Shown here: one piece after another, positions 29,936 through 39,363 of the stretch | Numbering within the stretch: the stretch's first letter is position 1 | How the letters are laid out: every line of letters begins with the position of its first letter | Assembly (NCBI RefSeq): GCF_902460845.1 | Contig: NZ_CABPVS010000001.1 | Span: forward strand, 232,380-296,379 | Length of the DNA: 64,000 nt | Direction: 5' to 3' | Source of the DNA: Campylobacter concisus | GTDB lineage: Bacteria > Campylobacterota > Campylobacteria > Campylobacterales > Campylobacteraceae | Translations under genes and position numbers: made by a program | Notes under the pieces: generated by a model | What the model was told of the DNA's origin: nothing | Seen by the model: only the letters and a program-made list of their open reading frames with translations | The model's database searches: none

Positions 29936-31170
29936 TGATAAGTGCTAAGCTTATAGAACATATCTTTAAAGCAGCATCTATATCACGTTGGAACGACTAT
30001 CCAAAGATGGCAAATTTAGTCGAGCTTGATAAGCAGGCTCATAAATTTATCATCGCTTATTTCATAGCAAAACAAGAGCAAGACGCCGATATGAACTATA
30101 TCATTGAGGCTGGAATTTTTGAGTTTTTAAGTAGGGTTGTAGTCACTGACATACGACCAGATGTATTTCATCACATACAAAAGACAAAAAAAGAGCAGAT
30201 AAATAGCTGGGTCTTAAGCAACCTAGAGGGACTGATCTCAGAAATCGAAGATGGCAAATTTTTAGAGAGATTTAAAAACCACTTTAAAAATGATAAAAAG
30301 CATGAAAAAGAACGCCTCATCCTAAAAGCAGCTAGCTATCTTGCCACGAGGTGGGAATTTTCTATTGTCTATCAAACGAGCCAGTTTTTAAGCGATATCG
30401 ACGAGCTTAAGGCGAAGGTTGAGGAGGAGATGGAGGATTATTACGAATTAATAGGCGTTAGAAAGATCGCTATGAACCAAAAATTAGCCCGCCTTGTTGA
30501 TCTAAGCGGTAGGCTAAGGTTTCAAAAGCGCTGGGCACAAACGCCTCGCATTCCAGAAACTGCAGTCTTAGGGCATATGCTAGTAGTTGCGATACTTAGT
30601 TATTTTTACTCACTCAAAGCAAAAGCTTGCAAAAAGCGCCTAGAAAATAACTTCTTTTGTGCACTATTTCACGACCTACCAGAGAGTCTCACAAGGGACA
30701 TCATAAGCCCTGTAAAGTACGGTGTAAAGGGGCTAAATGAGATCATCAGCGAGTATGAGATGAGGCTTATTGATGAGAGGATTTTGCCATTTGTACCGGA
30801 AAAGATCAAAGATGAGTTTAGCTACATCCTTGGCATTAGAAAAGATGGCGAGAAATTTATAAAAGATGAGTTTGAAAATAGGACTTATGAGCGCAAGATC
30901 ATCTGCCACGAAGGGACGATGGAAAACGTAAATGAGGATAAATTTAACCCAATCGATGGCAAAGCGCTAAAATACTGTGACAAACTCTCAGCCTACATCG
31001 AAGCTGGAATTTCTATAAGCTACGGCGTCAAGTCAAAAGAGCTAACTGACGGCTTTAATAATATGTATAAATTTTTTAGCGAAAAACCTAAGATCGATGG
31101 AGTGGATTTTTTAGAAATTTGCGATGATTTTAATGAGCATTTTGGTTTAGAAAGACCCCCTCTCAGATAA
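29935..31170 (+). CDS. HD-domain hydrolase (YfbR-like)
   Basis: 411 residues. The metal-binding histidines appear in VLGHMLVVAIL and the HD pair in ALFHDLPESLTRDIISP (about residues 241-257). The surrounding sequence resembles the YfbR 5'-nucleotidase branch of HD proteins. Coupled to queF (TAATG). Its last codons are antisense to the 3' arm of the SRP RNA gene, so the C-terminal RPPLR is constrained by the RNA stem. Substrate not known. Confidence 0.82.
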   Translation: MISAKLIEHIFKAASISRWNDYPKMANLVELDKQAHKFIIAYFIAKQEQDADMNYIIEAGIFEFLSRVVVTDIRPDVFHHIQKTKKEQINSWVLSNLEGLISEIEDGKFLERFKNHFKNDKKHEKERLILKAASYLATRWEFSIVYQTSQFLSDIDELKAKVEEEMEDYYELIGVRKIAMNQKLARLVDLSGRLRFQKRWAQTPRIPETAVLGHMLVVAILSYFYSLKAKACKKRLENNFFCALFHDLPESLTRDIISPVKYGVKGLNEIISEYEMRLIDERILPFVPEKIKDEFSYILGIRKDGEKFIKDEFENRTYERKIICHEGTMENVNEDKFNPIDGKALKYCDKLSAYIEAGISISYGVKSKELTDGFNNMYKFFSEKPKIDGVDFLEICDDFNEHFGLERPPLR

Positions 31171-31259
31171 CTGCGGCACACACTTAATACAAGTGCTCTG
31201 CTGTGTTCCCACCCTGAAGCGGTGCTCATAAAAAGCATTGCACAGGTCTAAGAAGGAGC
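31153..31259 (-). ncRNA. ffs: signal recognition particle RNA (4.5S, small bacterial type)
   Basis: Read on the minus strand, the apical hairpin is TCAGG-GTG-GGAA-CAC-AGCAG, with the GGAA tetraloop at 31206-31209. It matches the E. coli 4.5S core (CAGG, GGAA, AGCAG) in order and spacing. The ends form a 12-bp stem: 31247-31258 (CTCCTTCTTAGA) pairs with 31156-31167 (TCTGAGAGGGGG), with five G-U pairs. A GTGTGCCG segment near the 3' side also resembles 4.5S. Ffh binding is expected. The 3' arm overlaps the end of the HD gene on the other strand. Confidence 0.88.
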
Positions 31260-31265
31260 TTCGCA

Positions 31266-31271
31266 ATCATA
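31266..31271 (-). promoter_or_regulatory. -10 element of the SRP RNA promoter
   Basis: TATGAT on the minus strand, preceded by TG-like extended context, places transcription start near 31259. That is exactly where the terminal stem of the SRP RNA begins. Confidence 0.65.
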
Positions 31272-31366
31272 CAGAAACTATACTTAAATTTAGTTTTATA
31301 GTTACATTTTTAAAAATTTAGCTTTAAAAGTATATAATCAGCCCAAATTTCATAAAAAGTAGAGTA

Positions 31367-31792
31367 ATGTCTGGAAAGTTTAAACTTCGTTTTTTATCAG
31401 CTTTTAGAGATTTTTTTATCTATCATCACAAATCTTTAGAATTTCGTGCAAAAATTTTTGCCGCTATGATCTCTGCAAAATTTGACCCAGACGAAGATGA
31501 TTTTTTTGTTTTAAATGACATTACAAATGAAATTTATGAAAATGACCAAACCAGAAAAGATTTTTTGATCCAAACTGTTAAAGAGTATGTAGCCAGAGTT
31601 AAAAGAAACGATAGGATCACACTTGATACACTACTTTTAAGCATTGATAAAGACCTAAAAGATCACAGAAGATACGCCAAAAAGATAGATTTTTCTCACC
31701 TTCGTCGCTTGATGAGTGGCTGTGAGGAAGAAATTTTAGTTCAGCAAAGAGTTTATGAGTTTTTAATAAACGAAGTTAAACTCTATTCTTAA
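31367..31792 (+). CDS. conserved hypothetical protein, helical, charged
   Basis: 141 residues with no signal peptide or membrane segment. The sequence is mostly helical and charged, with one Cys near the C-terminus (SGCEEE) and a SHLRRLM segment. I do not recognise the family. It starts with ATG after AGAGTA and lies in good codon context for this genome. Promoter probably the TATAAT at 31332-31337. Confidence 0.7.
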   Translation: MSGKFKLRFLSAFRDFFIYHHKSLEFRAKIFAAMISAKFDPDEDDFFVLNDITNEIYENDQTRKDFLIQTVKEYVARVKRNDRITLDTLLLSIDKDLKDHRRYAKKIDFSHLRRLMSGCEEEILVQQRVYEFLINEVKLYS

Positions 31793-31837
31793 AATTATCA
31801 TTCATTTTAAATTTTTAATCATCAACTAGCATAAAAA

Positions 31838-33439
31838 TTATTTCTTCATCTGAATAGCAGTCTGGATCATTTCATCACTTGTTGTGATACTTTTTGCACT
31901 AGCCTCATAAGCCTTTTGTGTGACTATAACCTCACTTAGCGCTTGACCAAGATCGACATTACTCATTTCAAGTTTATTTGCAAGAATTTGTGAGCCATAA
32001 ATAGTCTCACCAGCTTTATTTTTATAAAAAAATGCTTCACCTGAATTTGGAGTTGCTTCATAGAGATTATCACCAACTTTTGATACGCCTTGGTCGTTTT
32101 GGAAGTGATAAAGTGCAACTTTTGCTACGATAAGTGAACGAGAATTGTCAAAATTTGCCATAATATTTCCACGGTCATCGACGCTATATTTTGTGAGATT
32201 TCCTTCGGCGTAGCCATCTGCTTTTATGACAAAGTCTTTTTTTGAATTGGCCGAGCTTGTTATGCCATTATAGACGTTTGAATCTCCATCGCCAAGAAAA
32301 TTTAAAGCCATGTTTCCAACACTTGTTAATGTATTTGTAATAAGCCTGCCGCTACCATCAAAAGTAAGTGTTCCCATAGCTGTATTTTGTACAACACCAT
32401 TAGCATCAGTTATCGTAGCTGTAGCATTCCAAATGGTTTGATTGTCACCTTGAGGGATTTGTTTTGTAAAATTTATAGTTACTAAGCTCTTTGTACCATC
32501 ACTGTTATATATCTCTGAGCTTAGTTTTTCTTTATTAGCTACTTCAACTAGTGATGTAACTTCGGCTTTTACATCTAAGCTAGCAAAATTCATAAATTTT
32601 AGGCTTTTATTGTTTATATGCCAGCTGCCATCACTCTCTAGCGTGGTTGAAAACTCACTAAATTTACCATCGCCGTCTTTTACTTTTACCACTACGCTAT
32701 CGCCTGCTTTTGCACCAAAGTTCGTCTGACTTAGTGGGATTTGCCCATTTAGTGAGATAGTTTTGTTTGTATTATCAAGTGTATAATTAAAATTTGCCGC
32801 ATCAATGGCTGTTGTTCGTTTATCTGTTATAAGGCTTGAGTCTAGGTTGCCTTTTAAATTTATATTTTTTGTCTGCTTGGCTGGCATATATAAAAAATGA
32901 GGTAAATTTATACCTTTTTGTGAGCCAGTATCGCCTAGTTTTAGATCCTCTTCTTTTGCAGTAAATGCTTGCGTGGTGCCTTTTGTTTGACCATATTTTC
33001 TAAGAGCATTAGCACTTGGAGTGACTGGAGTAAAACTTGTTAACGTACCAAGAAGCAAGTTGCCTTTATTATCTACTAAATTTCCAGCCCCATCTATATC
33101 GAAGCTACCTGTTCTTGTGTAGTAGTTTCTACCATTTTTATCAACGACACCAAAAAAGCCTTTACCACCTATGGCTAGGTCAAAGTTATTATCAGTATTT
33201 TGAAAACTACCATTTGTCATCTTTAAAGCTGTCGTTTGTTTTGTAGCTCCAAGACCTACTTGATTGTTAGTTGGACCACTTCCAGCAGAAGCCATATGTT
33301 GATTGATTAAATTTTTAAACTCAGGGATTGAAGCTTTAAAACCTACGTTGTTGATATTTGAAATATTATTTGCCCAAACATCCATGCCAAAGCTTTGTGT
33401 TTTAATGCCACTAATTCCGTTGTAAAAACCTCTCATCAT
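31838..33439 (-). CDS. flgE2: FlgE-type flagellar hook protein paralogue (short form)
   Basis: 533 residues. N-terminal MRGFYNGISGIKTQSFGMD and ANNISNINNVGFKAS, and the C-terminal ALSEVIVTQKAYEASAKSI, are the rod/hook family ends. It is much shorter in the middle than the hook gene at 18095-20569. It is coupled to flgD and fliK, the arrangement of the second FlgE-like gene in Campylobacter jejuni (Cj0041-0043). Its exact structural position is uncertain; the symbol is provisional. Confidence 0.88.
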   Translation of the reverse strand: MMRGFYNGISGIKTQSFGMDVWANNISNINNVGFKASIPEFKNLINQHMASAGSGPTNNQVGLGATKQTTALKMTNGSFQNTDNNFDLAIGGKGFFGVVDKNGRNYYTRTGSFDIDGAGNLVDNKGNLLLGTLTSFTPVTPSANALRKYGQTKGTTQAFTAKEEDLKLGDTGSQKGINLPHFLYMPAKQTKNINLKGNLDSSLITDKRTTAIDAANFNYTLDNTNKTISLNGQIPLSQTNFGAKAGDSVVVKVKDGDGKFSEFSTTLESDGSWHINNKSLKFMNFASLDVKAEVTSLVEVANKEKLSSEIYNSDGTKSLVTINFTKQIPQGDNQTIWNATATITDANGVVQNTAMGTLTFDGSGRLITNTLTSVGNMALNFLGDGDSNVYNGITSSANSKKDFVIKADGYAEGNLTKYSVDDRGNIMANFDNSRSLIVAKVALYHFQNDQGVSKVGDNLYEATPNSGEAFFYKNKAGETIYGSQILANKLEMSNVDLGQALSEVIVTQKAYEASAKSITTSDEMIQTAIQMKK

Positions 33440-33444
33440 GGCTT

Positions 33445-34152
33445 TTATCCTTCGTAAAATTCAGATATTTTATCCATTGGGACATATTCGCCTGCGATTT
33501 TTATCATAGCTTTGCCGTCTACAAATTTTACTGCCTCAACCGGATAGCTACCTACTTGAGTCTTGTATGAATTACCATCTTTTCCAGTGTAATTAACAGA
33601 GACTGTATATGCACCATTTGGTAATTGTTTTCCAGAATCATCTTTGCCATCCCAAGATATTCTGCGGACTCCTGATTTTAGATCTTTTATATCGATTGAA
33701 CGAACGACCTCTCCATTTGCATTTTTAATTTCAAGCTTACCATTTGCAAGATCTGATTTAAAATAAAGTGCAAAATTTACAGTTTTTTGCTCATCTGTTA
33801 GTAAAACTGAGTTTGAACCAGTTGAGACCATTTTTCCAAGGGCTGAGATAGCGTAGGCATTTGCATTTGATTTTAATTGATTTACAAGCTCTTTCATAGC
33901 TGAGTTTGTATTTTGTTGCATCTCTAGTGAAGCTAGTTGGCTAGTTTGCGTAAGCATTTTTTCAGTATCCATAGGGCTTGTTGGATCTTGATACTGAAGC
34001 TCTGTTAAAAGTAGCTTCATAAATGCATCTTTATCTAGCTGCGCATTTGGGTTAGTTCCTGTGCCAGCTGCTGCATCTTGCTTTGCTTTTGCCTTTTTCT
34101 CGGCGTTTTTTTGTTGAGTTGTTTGTGTAGTTATATCTGAAACTGAAGCCAT
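33445..34152 (-). CDS. flgD: flagellar hook capping protein FlgD
   Basis: 235 residues. The conserved N-terminal block DKDAFMKLLLTELQYQDPTSPMD and LASLEMQQN assembly region (about 38-85) is followed by the FlgD Ig/tudor-like domain with ANGEVVRSIDI and PNGAYTVSV. It caps the growing hook and directs FlgE polymerisation. Five bp upstream of the flgE paralogue and 8 bp downstream of fliK. Confidence 0.93.
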   Translation of the reverse strand: MASVSDITTQTTQQKNAEKKAKAKQDAAAGTGTNPNAQLDKDAFMKLLLTELQYQDPTSPMDTEKMLTQTSQLASLEMQQNTNSAMKELVNQLKSNANAYAISALGKMVSTGSNSVLLTDEQKTVNFALYFKSDLANGKLEIKNANGEVVRSIDIKDLKSGVRRISWDGKDDSGKQLPNGAYTVSVNYTGKDGNSYKTQVGSYPVEAVKFVDGKAMIKIAGEYVPMDKISEFYEG

Positions 34153-34160
34153 AATCTCTC

Positions 34161-35558
34161 CTAAATATATCTTGGTATTACTAGCTCAAGCAAGCTTTGT
34201 TCCGCTTGAGTGTTTTCGCTCTCATCGCTTTGATTTGAGCTATATTTATTCTTTGCTTGTTCTTTTTTATCTTGTCTTTGATTTTGATCTGAGAAATTCA
34301 TCTCAAGCTCGGTAAATCCCATATTCACAAGACTATTTTTAAACTCGGCTTGATTTTGTAAAAAGAGATTCATCGTAGCCGTGGTTGAGTTAAAATTTAC
34401 ATGTAAGTTGTTGCCTCGATTTACCATCGTGATCTCGACCTCGCCTAAATTTAGAGGATTAAGCGTTATGTTAAAACGAGTGATCGGAGCTTTGTAGTTT
34501 TGCACCTGCTCTTTTAGCGTAGAAGAGAAGTTGCTAAGCGTCTCTTTTATCTCAGCCTTTGTCTGAAGCTGGTGTTTAGCGCTATTTGCGATGTCTTTTA
34601 CCATCTGATTTAGTTCTGATTTATTATCACTGCTAAAAGTCTCTTCGATTGGCTCACTTTTGGTCATCTGCTCTCTTTCAGGGAATAGTAGCGACTCAAG
34701 AGTTGGAGCTTTTTGTGCTTTTTGCTCGTGTAAATTTACCTTCGCTTTTGGCTCTTTTGGCTGCTCCTCTGGTTCAACATCCACAAGCTCATCATCAAGC
34801 TTTACTTCACTATCTAGCTTTTTAGGCTCTTCTTTTACTAAATTTTTAACTTCATTAGTTGGATTTATCACAACCTCTTTTAGCAATGTATCAAGCTTTA
34901 CGACCTCTTTTGATTCATTTTTTATGATAGTTTGCTCGACCTCGTTTTTTAGCTCTTTTAGGTAAAAAGGCTTCTCCTCGGTTTTTATCGGCGTGAAAAA
35001 TTCTTTCTTGCCCAAATTTTTAAACATCTCATTTAGTTTTGGCACATCCTCATTTGAAATTTCTATATTTTCAAGGCCAAGGTCAAATTTCTTAGCAAGA
35101 TTGATAAGGTCACTAACGCTCTTAACATTACTAAGCTCTTCGACGTTTTCAGACACACTTAAGAAATTCGCTATTTTGTCGCTAAAATTTGGAAATTTGC
35201 TTACTTTTTCATTGCCATTTAGAATTTCTAAAACTTGCAAAAGCTGCATGAAATTTGCATTTTCATAGAGCTCGTTTTTTGTATTTTCGTCTAAATTTTC
35301 TTCAAGTGCAGTTGAAATTTTTGCCGCACTTTCGCTTTGTGCTTTTTGCAGTGTCTCTTTTTGAGTGGTAACCGTTTTTACTATCTCTTTGACATCTTTT
35401 TCAGTGATTTTTTGGCCGCTATTTGCCTTGCTCGCAGCCGCATCCAAAACCATCGACAAAAACTCGCCGTTGTTTTGAGACTTCTTCGCAGCCGCAGGCT
35501 TTTTAGTAGCCGCAGGAGCTAACAAATCTACGTTGTTTTTCGCTGTATAAGCTTGCAT
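34161..35558 (-). CDS. fliK: flagellar hook-length control protein FliK
   Basis: 465 residues. A long low-complexity, Lys/Glu-rich ruler region occupies most of the protein. The C-terminal FliK domain (about 350-430) shows FNITLNPLNLGEVEITMV, a hydrophobic strand and FLQNQAEFKNSLVNMGF. It measures hook length and switches export specificity. First gene of fliK-flgD-flgE, with a sigma-54 promoter 37 bp upstream. Confidence 0.9.
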   Translation of the reverse strand: MQAYTAKNNVDLLAPAATKKPAAAKKSQNNGEFLSMVLDAAASKANSGQKITEKDVKEIVKTVTTQKETLQKAQSESAAKISTALEENLDENTKNELYENANFMQLLQVLEILNGNEKVSKFPNFSDKIANFLSVSENVEELSNVKSVSDLINLAKKFDLGLENIEISNEDVPKLNEMFKNLGKKEFFTPIKTEEKPFYLKELKNEVEQTIIKNESKEVVKLDTLLKEVVINPTNEVKNLVKEEPKKLDSEVKLDDELVDVEPEEQPKEPKAKVNLHEQKAQKAPTLESLLFPEREQMTKSEPIEETFSSDNKSELNQMVKDIANSAKHQLQTKAEIKETLSNFSSTLKEQVQNYKAPITRFNITLNPLNLGEVEITMVNRGNNLHVNFNSTTATMNLFLQNQAEFKNSLVNMGFTELEMNFSDQNQRQDKKEQAKNKYSSNQSDESENTQAEQSLLELVIPRYI

Positions 35559-35594
35559 TTAAACCTTTCAAATTTTTAAACTTAATGCCAAACA

Positions 35595-35610
35595 TGCAAA
35601 ATCTATTCCA
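35595..35610 (-). promoter_or_regulatory. sigma-54 promoter of fliK-flgD-flgE
   Basis: On the minus strand: TGGAAT-N5-TTGCA, the -24/-12 RpoN pattern, 37 bp before the fliK ATG. It matches the promoter class found upstream of the large flgE gene. Confidence 0.78.
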
Positions 35611-35655
35611 AAAATTAATTTCTTGATATCAGCTTAAAATTTATAAAAATTTGGC

Positions 35656-35661
35656 TATAAT
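35656..35661 (+). promoter_or_regulatory. -10 element of typA promoter
   Basis: TATAAT preceded by GC, with a start expected near 35668, about 52 bp before the TTG start codon. Confidence 0.6.
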
Positions 35662-35719
35662 CTGCCCCTATTTTAAAACTGACAAACAAAAAATAGCAAA
35701 CTAATAAACGGAGAAAAAT

Positions 35720-37522
35720 TTGGAAAAGATACGAAATATAGCCGTTATCGCACACGTCGACCACGGTAAAACAACAATGGTTGATGAGCTTTTGAAACAG
35801 TCAGGAACATTTAACGAACATCAAAGCGTTGGCGAACGTGTCATGGATAGCAACGACATCGAAAGAGAACGTGGCATCACGATCCTTTCTAAAAATACTG
35901 CTATTCGTTACAAAGATACAAAGATCAACATCATCGACACCCCAGGCCACGCCGACTTTGGTGGTGAGGTTGAGCGCGTTCTTAAGATGGTTGATGGCGT
36001 TTTGTTGCTTGTCGATGCACAAGAAGGCGTTATGCCACAGACTAAATTCGTCGTCAAAAAGGCACTCTCACTAGGACTTCGCCCAATCGTTGTCGTAAAT
36101 AAGATCGATAAGCCAGCAGGCGATCCAGACCGCGTTATAAATGAAATTTTTGACCTTTTTGTCGCACTTGATGCAAATGACGAGCAGCTAGAATTTCCAG
36201 TAGTTTATGCTGCTGCTAAAAATGGCTACGCAAAGCTAAAACTAAGCGATGAAAACAAAGATATGCAGCCACTTTTTGAGACTATCCTAGCTCACGTACC
36301 AGCTCCAAGTGGTAGCGACGAGAACCCACTTCAGCTTCAAGTTTTCACGCTTGATTATGACAACTATGTCGGCAAGATCGGCATTGCAAGGATTTTTAAC
36401 GGCAAGATAGCTAAAAACCAAAATGTCATGCTCGCAAAGGCTGATGGCACAAAGACAACTGGTAGAATTTCAAAACTCATCGGCTTTATGGGACTTGATA
36501 GGATCGATATAAACGAGGCTGGCACTGGCGACATCGTAGCGATCGCTGGCTTTGACGCGCTTGACGTTGGCGATAGTGTCGTTGATCCAAACAACCCTCA
36601 TCCGCTTGATCCTCTTCATATCGAAGAGCCAACACTTAGCGTTGTATTTTCTGTAAATGATGGCCCATTAGCAGGTACTGAGGGCAAACACGTTACATCA
36701 AATAAGATCGATGAGCGCCTTGCAAACGAGATGAAGACAAATATCGCGATGAAATACGAAAATATCGGCGAGGGCAAATTTAAAGTAAGTGGCCGTGGTG
36801 AGCTTCAGATCACCATTTTGGCTGAAAATATGCGCCGCGAGGGCTATGAGTTTTTACTTGGCAGACCTGAGGTCATCGTAAAAGAGATAAACGGTGTAAA
36901 ATGCGAACCATACGAGCTTTTGGTTATCGATGCACCTGATGATACGACAGGCACAGTCATAGAAAAACTTGGCAAAAGAAAAGCGGAAATGGTCTCTATG
37001 AACCCAACAGGTGATGGCCAAACAAGGATCGAATTTGAGATACCAGCGCGCGGCCTTATCGGCTTTAGAAGCCAGTTTTTAACTGACACAAAGGGCGAGG
37101 GCGTTATGAACCACAGCTTTTTGGAGTTTAGACCACTTAGTGGAACAGTGGAGCATAGAACAAACGGCGCACTAGTTTCTATGGAAAACGGCGTAACGCT
37201 TGCCTATTCGCTATTTAACTTGCAAGATCGTGGCGTGCTATTTCTTGATCCACAAGCAAAAGTCTATGTGGGTATGATCATCGGTGAGCATAGCCGTCCA
37301 AACGACCTTGACGTAAATCCTATCAAGGGTAAAAACCTAACAAACGTGCGTGCTAGCGGTAGCGACGATGCGATCAAGCTTGTGCCACCTAGAAAGCTAA
37401 GCCTTGAGCGCGCGCTAGAGTGGATAGAAGATGACGAGTTAGTCGAGGTTACACCTATAAATATCCGCGTTCGCAAGCGCTATTTAGACCCAACAGAGCG
37501 CAAAAGAAAAGCAAAACTCTAA
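35720..37522 (+). CDS. typA: ribosome-associated GTPase TypA/BipA
   Basis: 600 residues, TTG start with GGAG 7 nt upstream. The GTPase domain has AHVDHGKTT (about 10-18), [13 protein letters not shown] and NKIDKP. EF-G-like domains III and V and the TypA C-terminal domain follow, with [22 protein letters not shown] diagnostic of BipA. Binds ribosomes and aids 50S assembly and stress responses. Confidence 0.97.
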   Translation: MEKIRNIAVIAHVDHGKTTMVDELLKQSGTFNEHQSVGERVMDSNDIERERGITILSKNTAIRYKDTKINIIDTPGHADFGGEVERVLKMVDGVLLLVDAQEGVMPQTKFVVKKALSLGLRPIVVVNKIDKPAGDPDRVINEIFDLFVALDANDEQLEFPVVYAAAKNGYAKLKLSDENKDMQPLFETILAHVPAPSGSDENPLQLQVFTLDYDNYVGKIGIARIFNGKIAKNQNVMLAKADGTKTTGRISKLIGFMGLDRIDINEAGTGDIVAIAGFDALDVGDSVVDPNNPHPLDPLHIEEPTLSVVFSVNDGPLAGTEGKHVTSNKIDERLANEMKTNIAMKYENIGEGKFKVSGRGELQITILAENMRREGYEFLLGRPEVIVKEINGVKCEPYELLVIDAPDDTTGTVIEKLGKRKAEMVSMNPTGDGQTRIEFEIPARGLIGFRSQFLTDTKGEGVMNHSFLEFRPLSGTVEHRTNGALVSMENGVTLAYSLFNLQDRGVLFLDPQAKVYVGMIIGEHSRPNDLDVNPIKGKNLTNVRASGSDDAIKLVPPRKLSLERALEWIEDDELVEVTPINIRVRKRYLDPTERKRKAKL

Positions 37523-37537
37523 TCAAAATTTGTCATC

Positions 37538-37559
37538 TAGCCCCTTTGTAAAGGGGCTA
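37538..37559 (+). terminator. terminator after typA
   Basis: Stem TAGCCCCTT/AAGGGGCTA with a short TGTA loop, 16 bp past the typA stop. The tail is A/T-rich but without a long T run. Confidence 0.65.
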
Positions 37560-37773
37560 ATAATTAAACTCTAAAAACAGCAAATAAATTTATATAAATT
37601 TCTCATACTTTTTTTGCATTATTTATTTAAGTTGGCTTTGTTCAAGACGAAATAGAGCCATTCTCTCTCATTTAAAATTTATCAATCTTAAAACTATTTA
37701 TGCTTTAAAATACCATACTCACTTTTCTATTTTTGCTTTTAATGTAATCAATACAAAAATGTTTAGTTTATGC

Positions 37774-37779
37774 TAGAAT
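37774..37779 (+). promoter_or_regulatory. -10 element upstream of the GC-rich island
   Basis: Extended -10 TATGCTAGAAT just upstream of the lipoprotein gene. The promoter lies in AT-rich host-like DNA, whereas the genes behind it are GC-rich. Confidence 0.5.
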
Positions 37780-37802
37780 CGGTGAAAATTTAAAGGAAAC
37801 CG

Positions 37803-38432
37803 ATGAAAAAACTAAAATTTATCTTTGCTTTTGCCGCGGCGTTTGTTTTTAGCGGTTGCTACGAGACGATGCTGCTTACGCGCGTACCGATCTCGGCGCT
37901 TGCTTCGGATAAAGGCGCGGACGTGAAATCCACGATCGTGCTAACGGGTATAACGCCGCAGACGCACGAAACGAAGACGGTAACGGACAACGTGCGGGTT
38001 TTTGTCCCCGACGCTAAATTTAAGGATTTTCCGACGGGAGAAACCGCCTACGAGATGAGCGTGAGCGCCGGTAAGGGCGAAAAAGGCGGCAAAAACTCGG
38101 ATAAGCGCGCCGTGCGGATATATCTAAGCCCAGACGGCGACGTCTACGGCAAGCTTAGCAAAAATATGCTCGAGCAGTACGCGGGCGCGGCAAAACAGGG
38201 CGAAGCGCCGACGCTAAAAGCGGCGATCAAATTTGAAAACGACACGAAGGACGTCTATGAGCTGGTCGTGGGCAACGACTTTAAGGCTAGCGATGAGGCG
38301 CAAACGGGCGGCGTTTATACCTTGATGCCTGGGCAGGTTACGGGGGCTATCTGGGCGGATAGCGCGGCGGTACGTGACGCGGTCGCGGGCAAAGCGGTTA
38401 AAATCGGCACTCTAAAAAAGACGGCGAAATGA
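37803..38432 (+). CDS. predicted lipoprotein (GC-rich island)
   Basis: 209 residues. Signal sequence with lipobox FSGC, giving a mature N-terminal Cys19. The rest looks like a soluble beta-rich domain with no recognised family. Codon use is strongly GC-rich, unlike all flanking genes except proC and the Sel1 gene beside it. AAAGGA ribosome site. Its stop overlaps the proC start (ATGA). Confidence 0.75.
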   Translation: MKKLKFIFAFAAAFVFSGCYETMLLTRVPISALASDKGADVKSTIVLTGITPQTHETKTVTDNVRVFVPDAKFKDFPTGETAYEMSVSAGKGEKGGKNSDKRAVRIYLSPDGDVYGKLSKNMLEQYAGAAKQGEAPTLKAAIKFENDTKDVYELVVGNDFKASDEAQTGGVYTLMPGQVTGAIWADSAAVRDAVAGKAVKIGTLKKTAK

Positions 38433-39343
38433 AAAACGTAAAAATAGGCTTCATTGGCGGCGGAAATATGGGCGGCGCGATGATAGAGGCGCTTTGGCGC
38501 GCGCAATCTGACGAAGCGGACGCGGGGCGAAGCTCGGCCGAGGGCGAGCGAAAATCCAGCGGCGGCAGCGAGACGCAAAGGGCGGAAAATTTAGTGCAAA
38601 CTGGCAAAAACGTAAGCCAGCGCGAATGCGAAAAAAAGACGAAATTTGAAATCCTAGCCTATGCTAGAAGCAAAAACGAGGCTTTGCGGCAGAGATTCGG
38701 CGTAAAAATAGCCGCGAGCGAAACGGATCTAGCGCGCGAAGCGGACGCGGTCGTGCTGGCTACTAAGCCCGCTAGCTACGAGGCTATCTTGCGCCTGATC
38801 GCGCCCGATCTTGCGGGCAAAATTTTGCTTCTTTTGGCGCCGGGTTTTGACATAAAACGCGCTAGGCAAATCGTAGGCGAGGGCGTTTATATCGCTCGTG
38901 CGATGCCAAATATCGCCGCTTGCATTGGCGCATCGGCCATGGCTCTTTGCTTTGACGCTGGATTTAGCGAGGCTAAGAAAGAGACCGTGCGCGAGATAAT
39001 CGCTAAAATCGGTAAAATTTACGAGATAGACGAGGCTGGGTTTGCCGCATTTACGGGCATCGCGGGAAGCCTGCCCGCGTATGTTTGCGCCTTTATCGAG
39101 GCTGCGGCCGATGCGGGCGTGCGGGGCGGACTGCCTAGGCGGCTTTGCTACGACGCCGTCTGTGCGGCCGTGGAAGGGACGGCGCGCCTGATCCAAAGCG
39201 GCAAGCACCCGGCCGCGCTAAAAGACGAGGTCTGCTCGCCGGCGGGAACCACGATTGAGGGACTTGCCGCGCTTGAAAAAGGCGGATTTCGCGGCGCTTT
39301 GATGCAGGCCGTCGCCGCTTGCATCGCCAAAGCGCGGGGTTAG
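38429..39343 (+). CDS. proC: pyrroline-5-carboxylate reductase with an insertion
   Basis: 304 residues, about 30-40 longer than usual. The N-terminal Rossmann motif is GFIGGGNMGGAM (residues 8-19) and the C-terminal dimer/substrate block runs from TGIAGSLPAYVCAFIEA to DEVCSPAGTT. Makes proline from P5C with NAD(P)H. Between the first helix and the second strand (about residues 26-70) is a hydrophilic stretch rich in Ser, Glu and Gly that is not part of the fold. GC content is very high (43 of 60 bases at 38521-38580). Confidence 0.92.
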   Translation: MKNVKIGFIGGGNMGGAMIEALWRAQSDEADAGRSSAEGERKSSGGSETQRAENLVQTGKNVSQRECEKKTKFEILAYARSKNEALRQRFGVKIAASETDLAREADAVVLATKPASYEAILRLIAPDLAGKILLLLAPGFDIKRARQIVGEGVYIARAMPNIAACIGASAMALCFDAGFSEAKKETVREIIAKIGKIYEIDEAGFAAFTGIAGSLPAYVCAFIEAAADAGVRGGLPRRLCYDAVCAAVEGTARLIQSGKHPAALKDEVCSPAGTTIEGLAALEKGGFRGALMQAVAACIAKARG

Positions 39344-39363
39344 GCAAATTTTTAAGGATAAAA

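Noticed and set aside
31171..31260. A plus-strand small RNA in the HD-gene downstream spacer
   Set aside because: The core motifs, terminal stem and -10 box only make sense on the minus strand, as SRP RNA.
34660..35268. Serine-rich plus-strand frames opposite fliK
   Set aside because: Low-complexity complements of the Lys/Glu-rich FliK ruler; no start signals.
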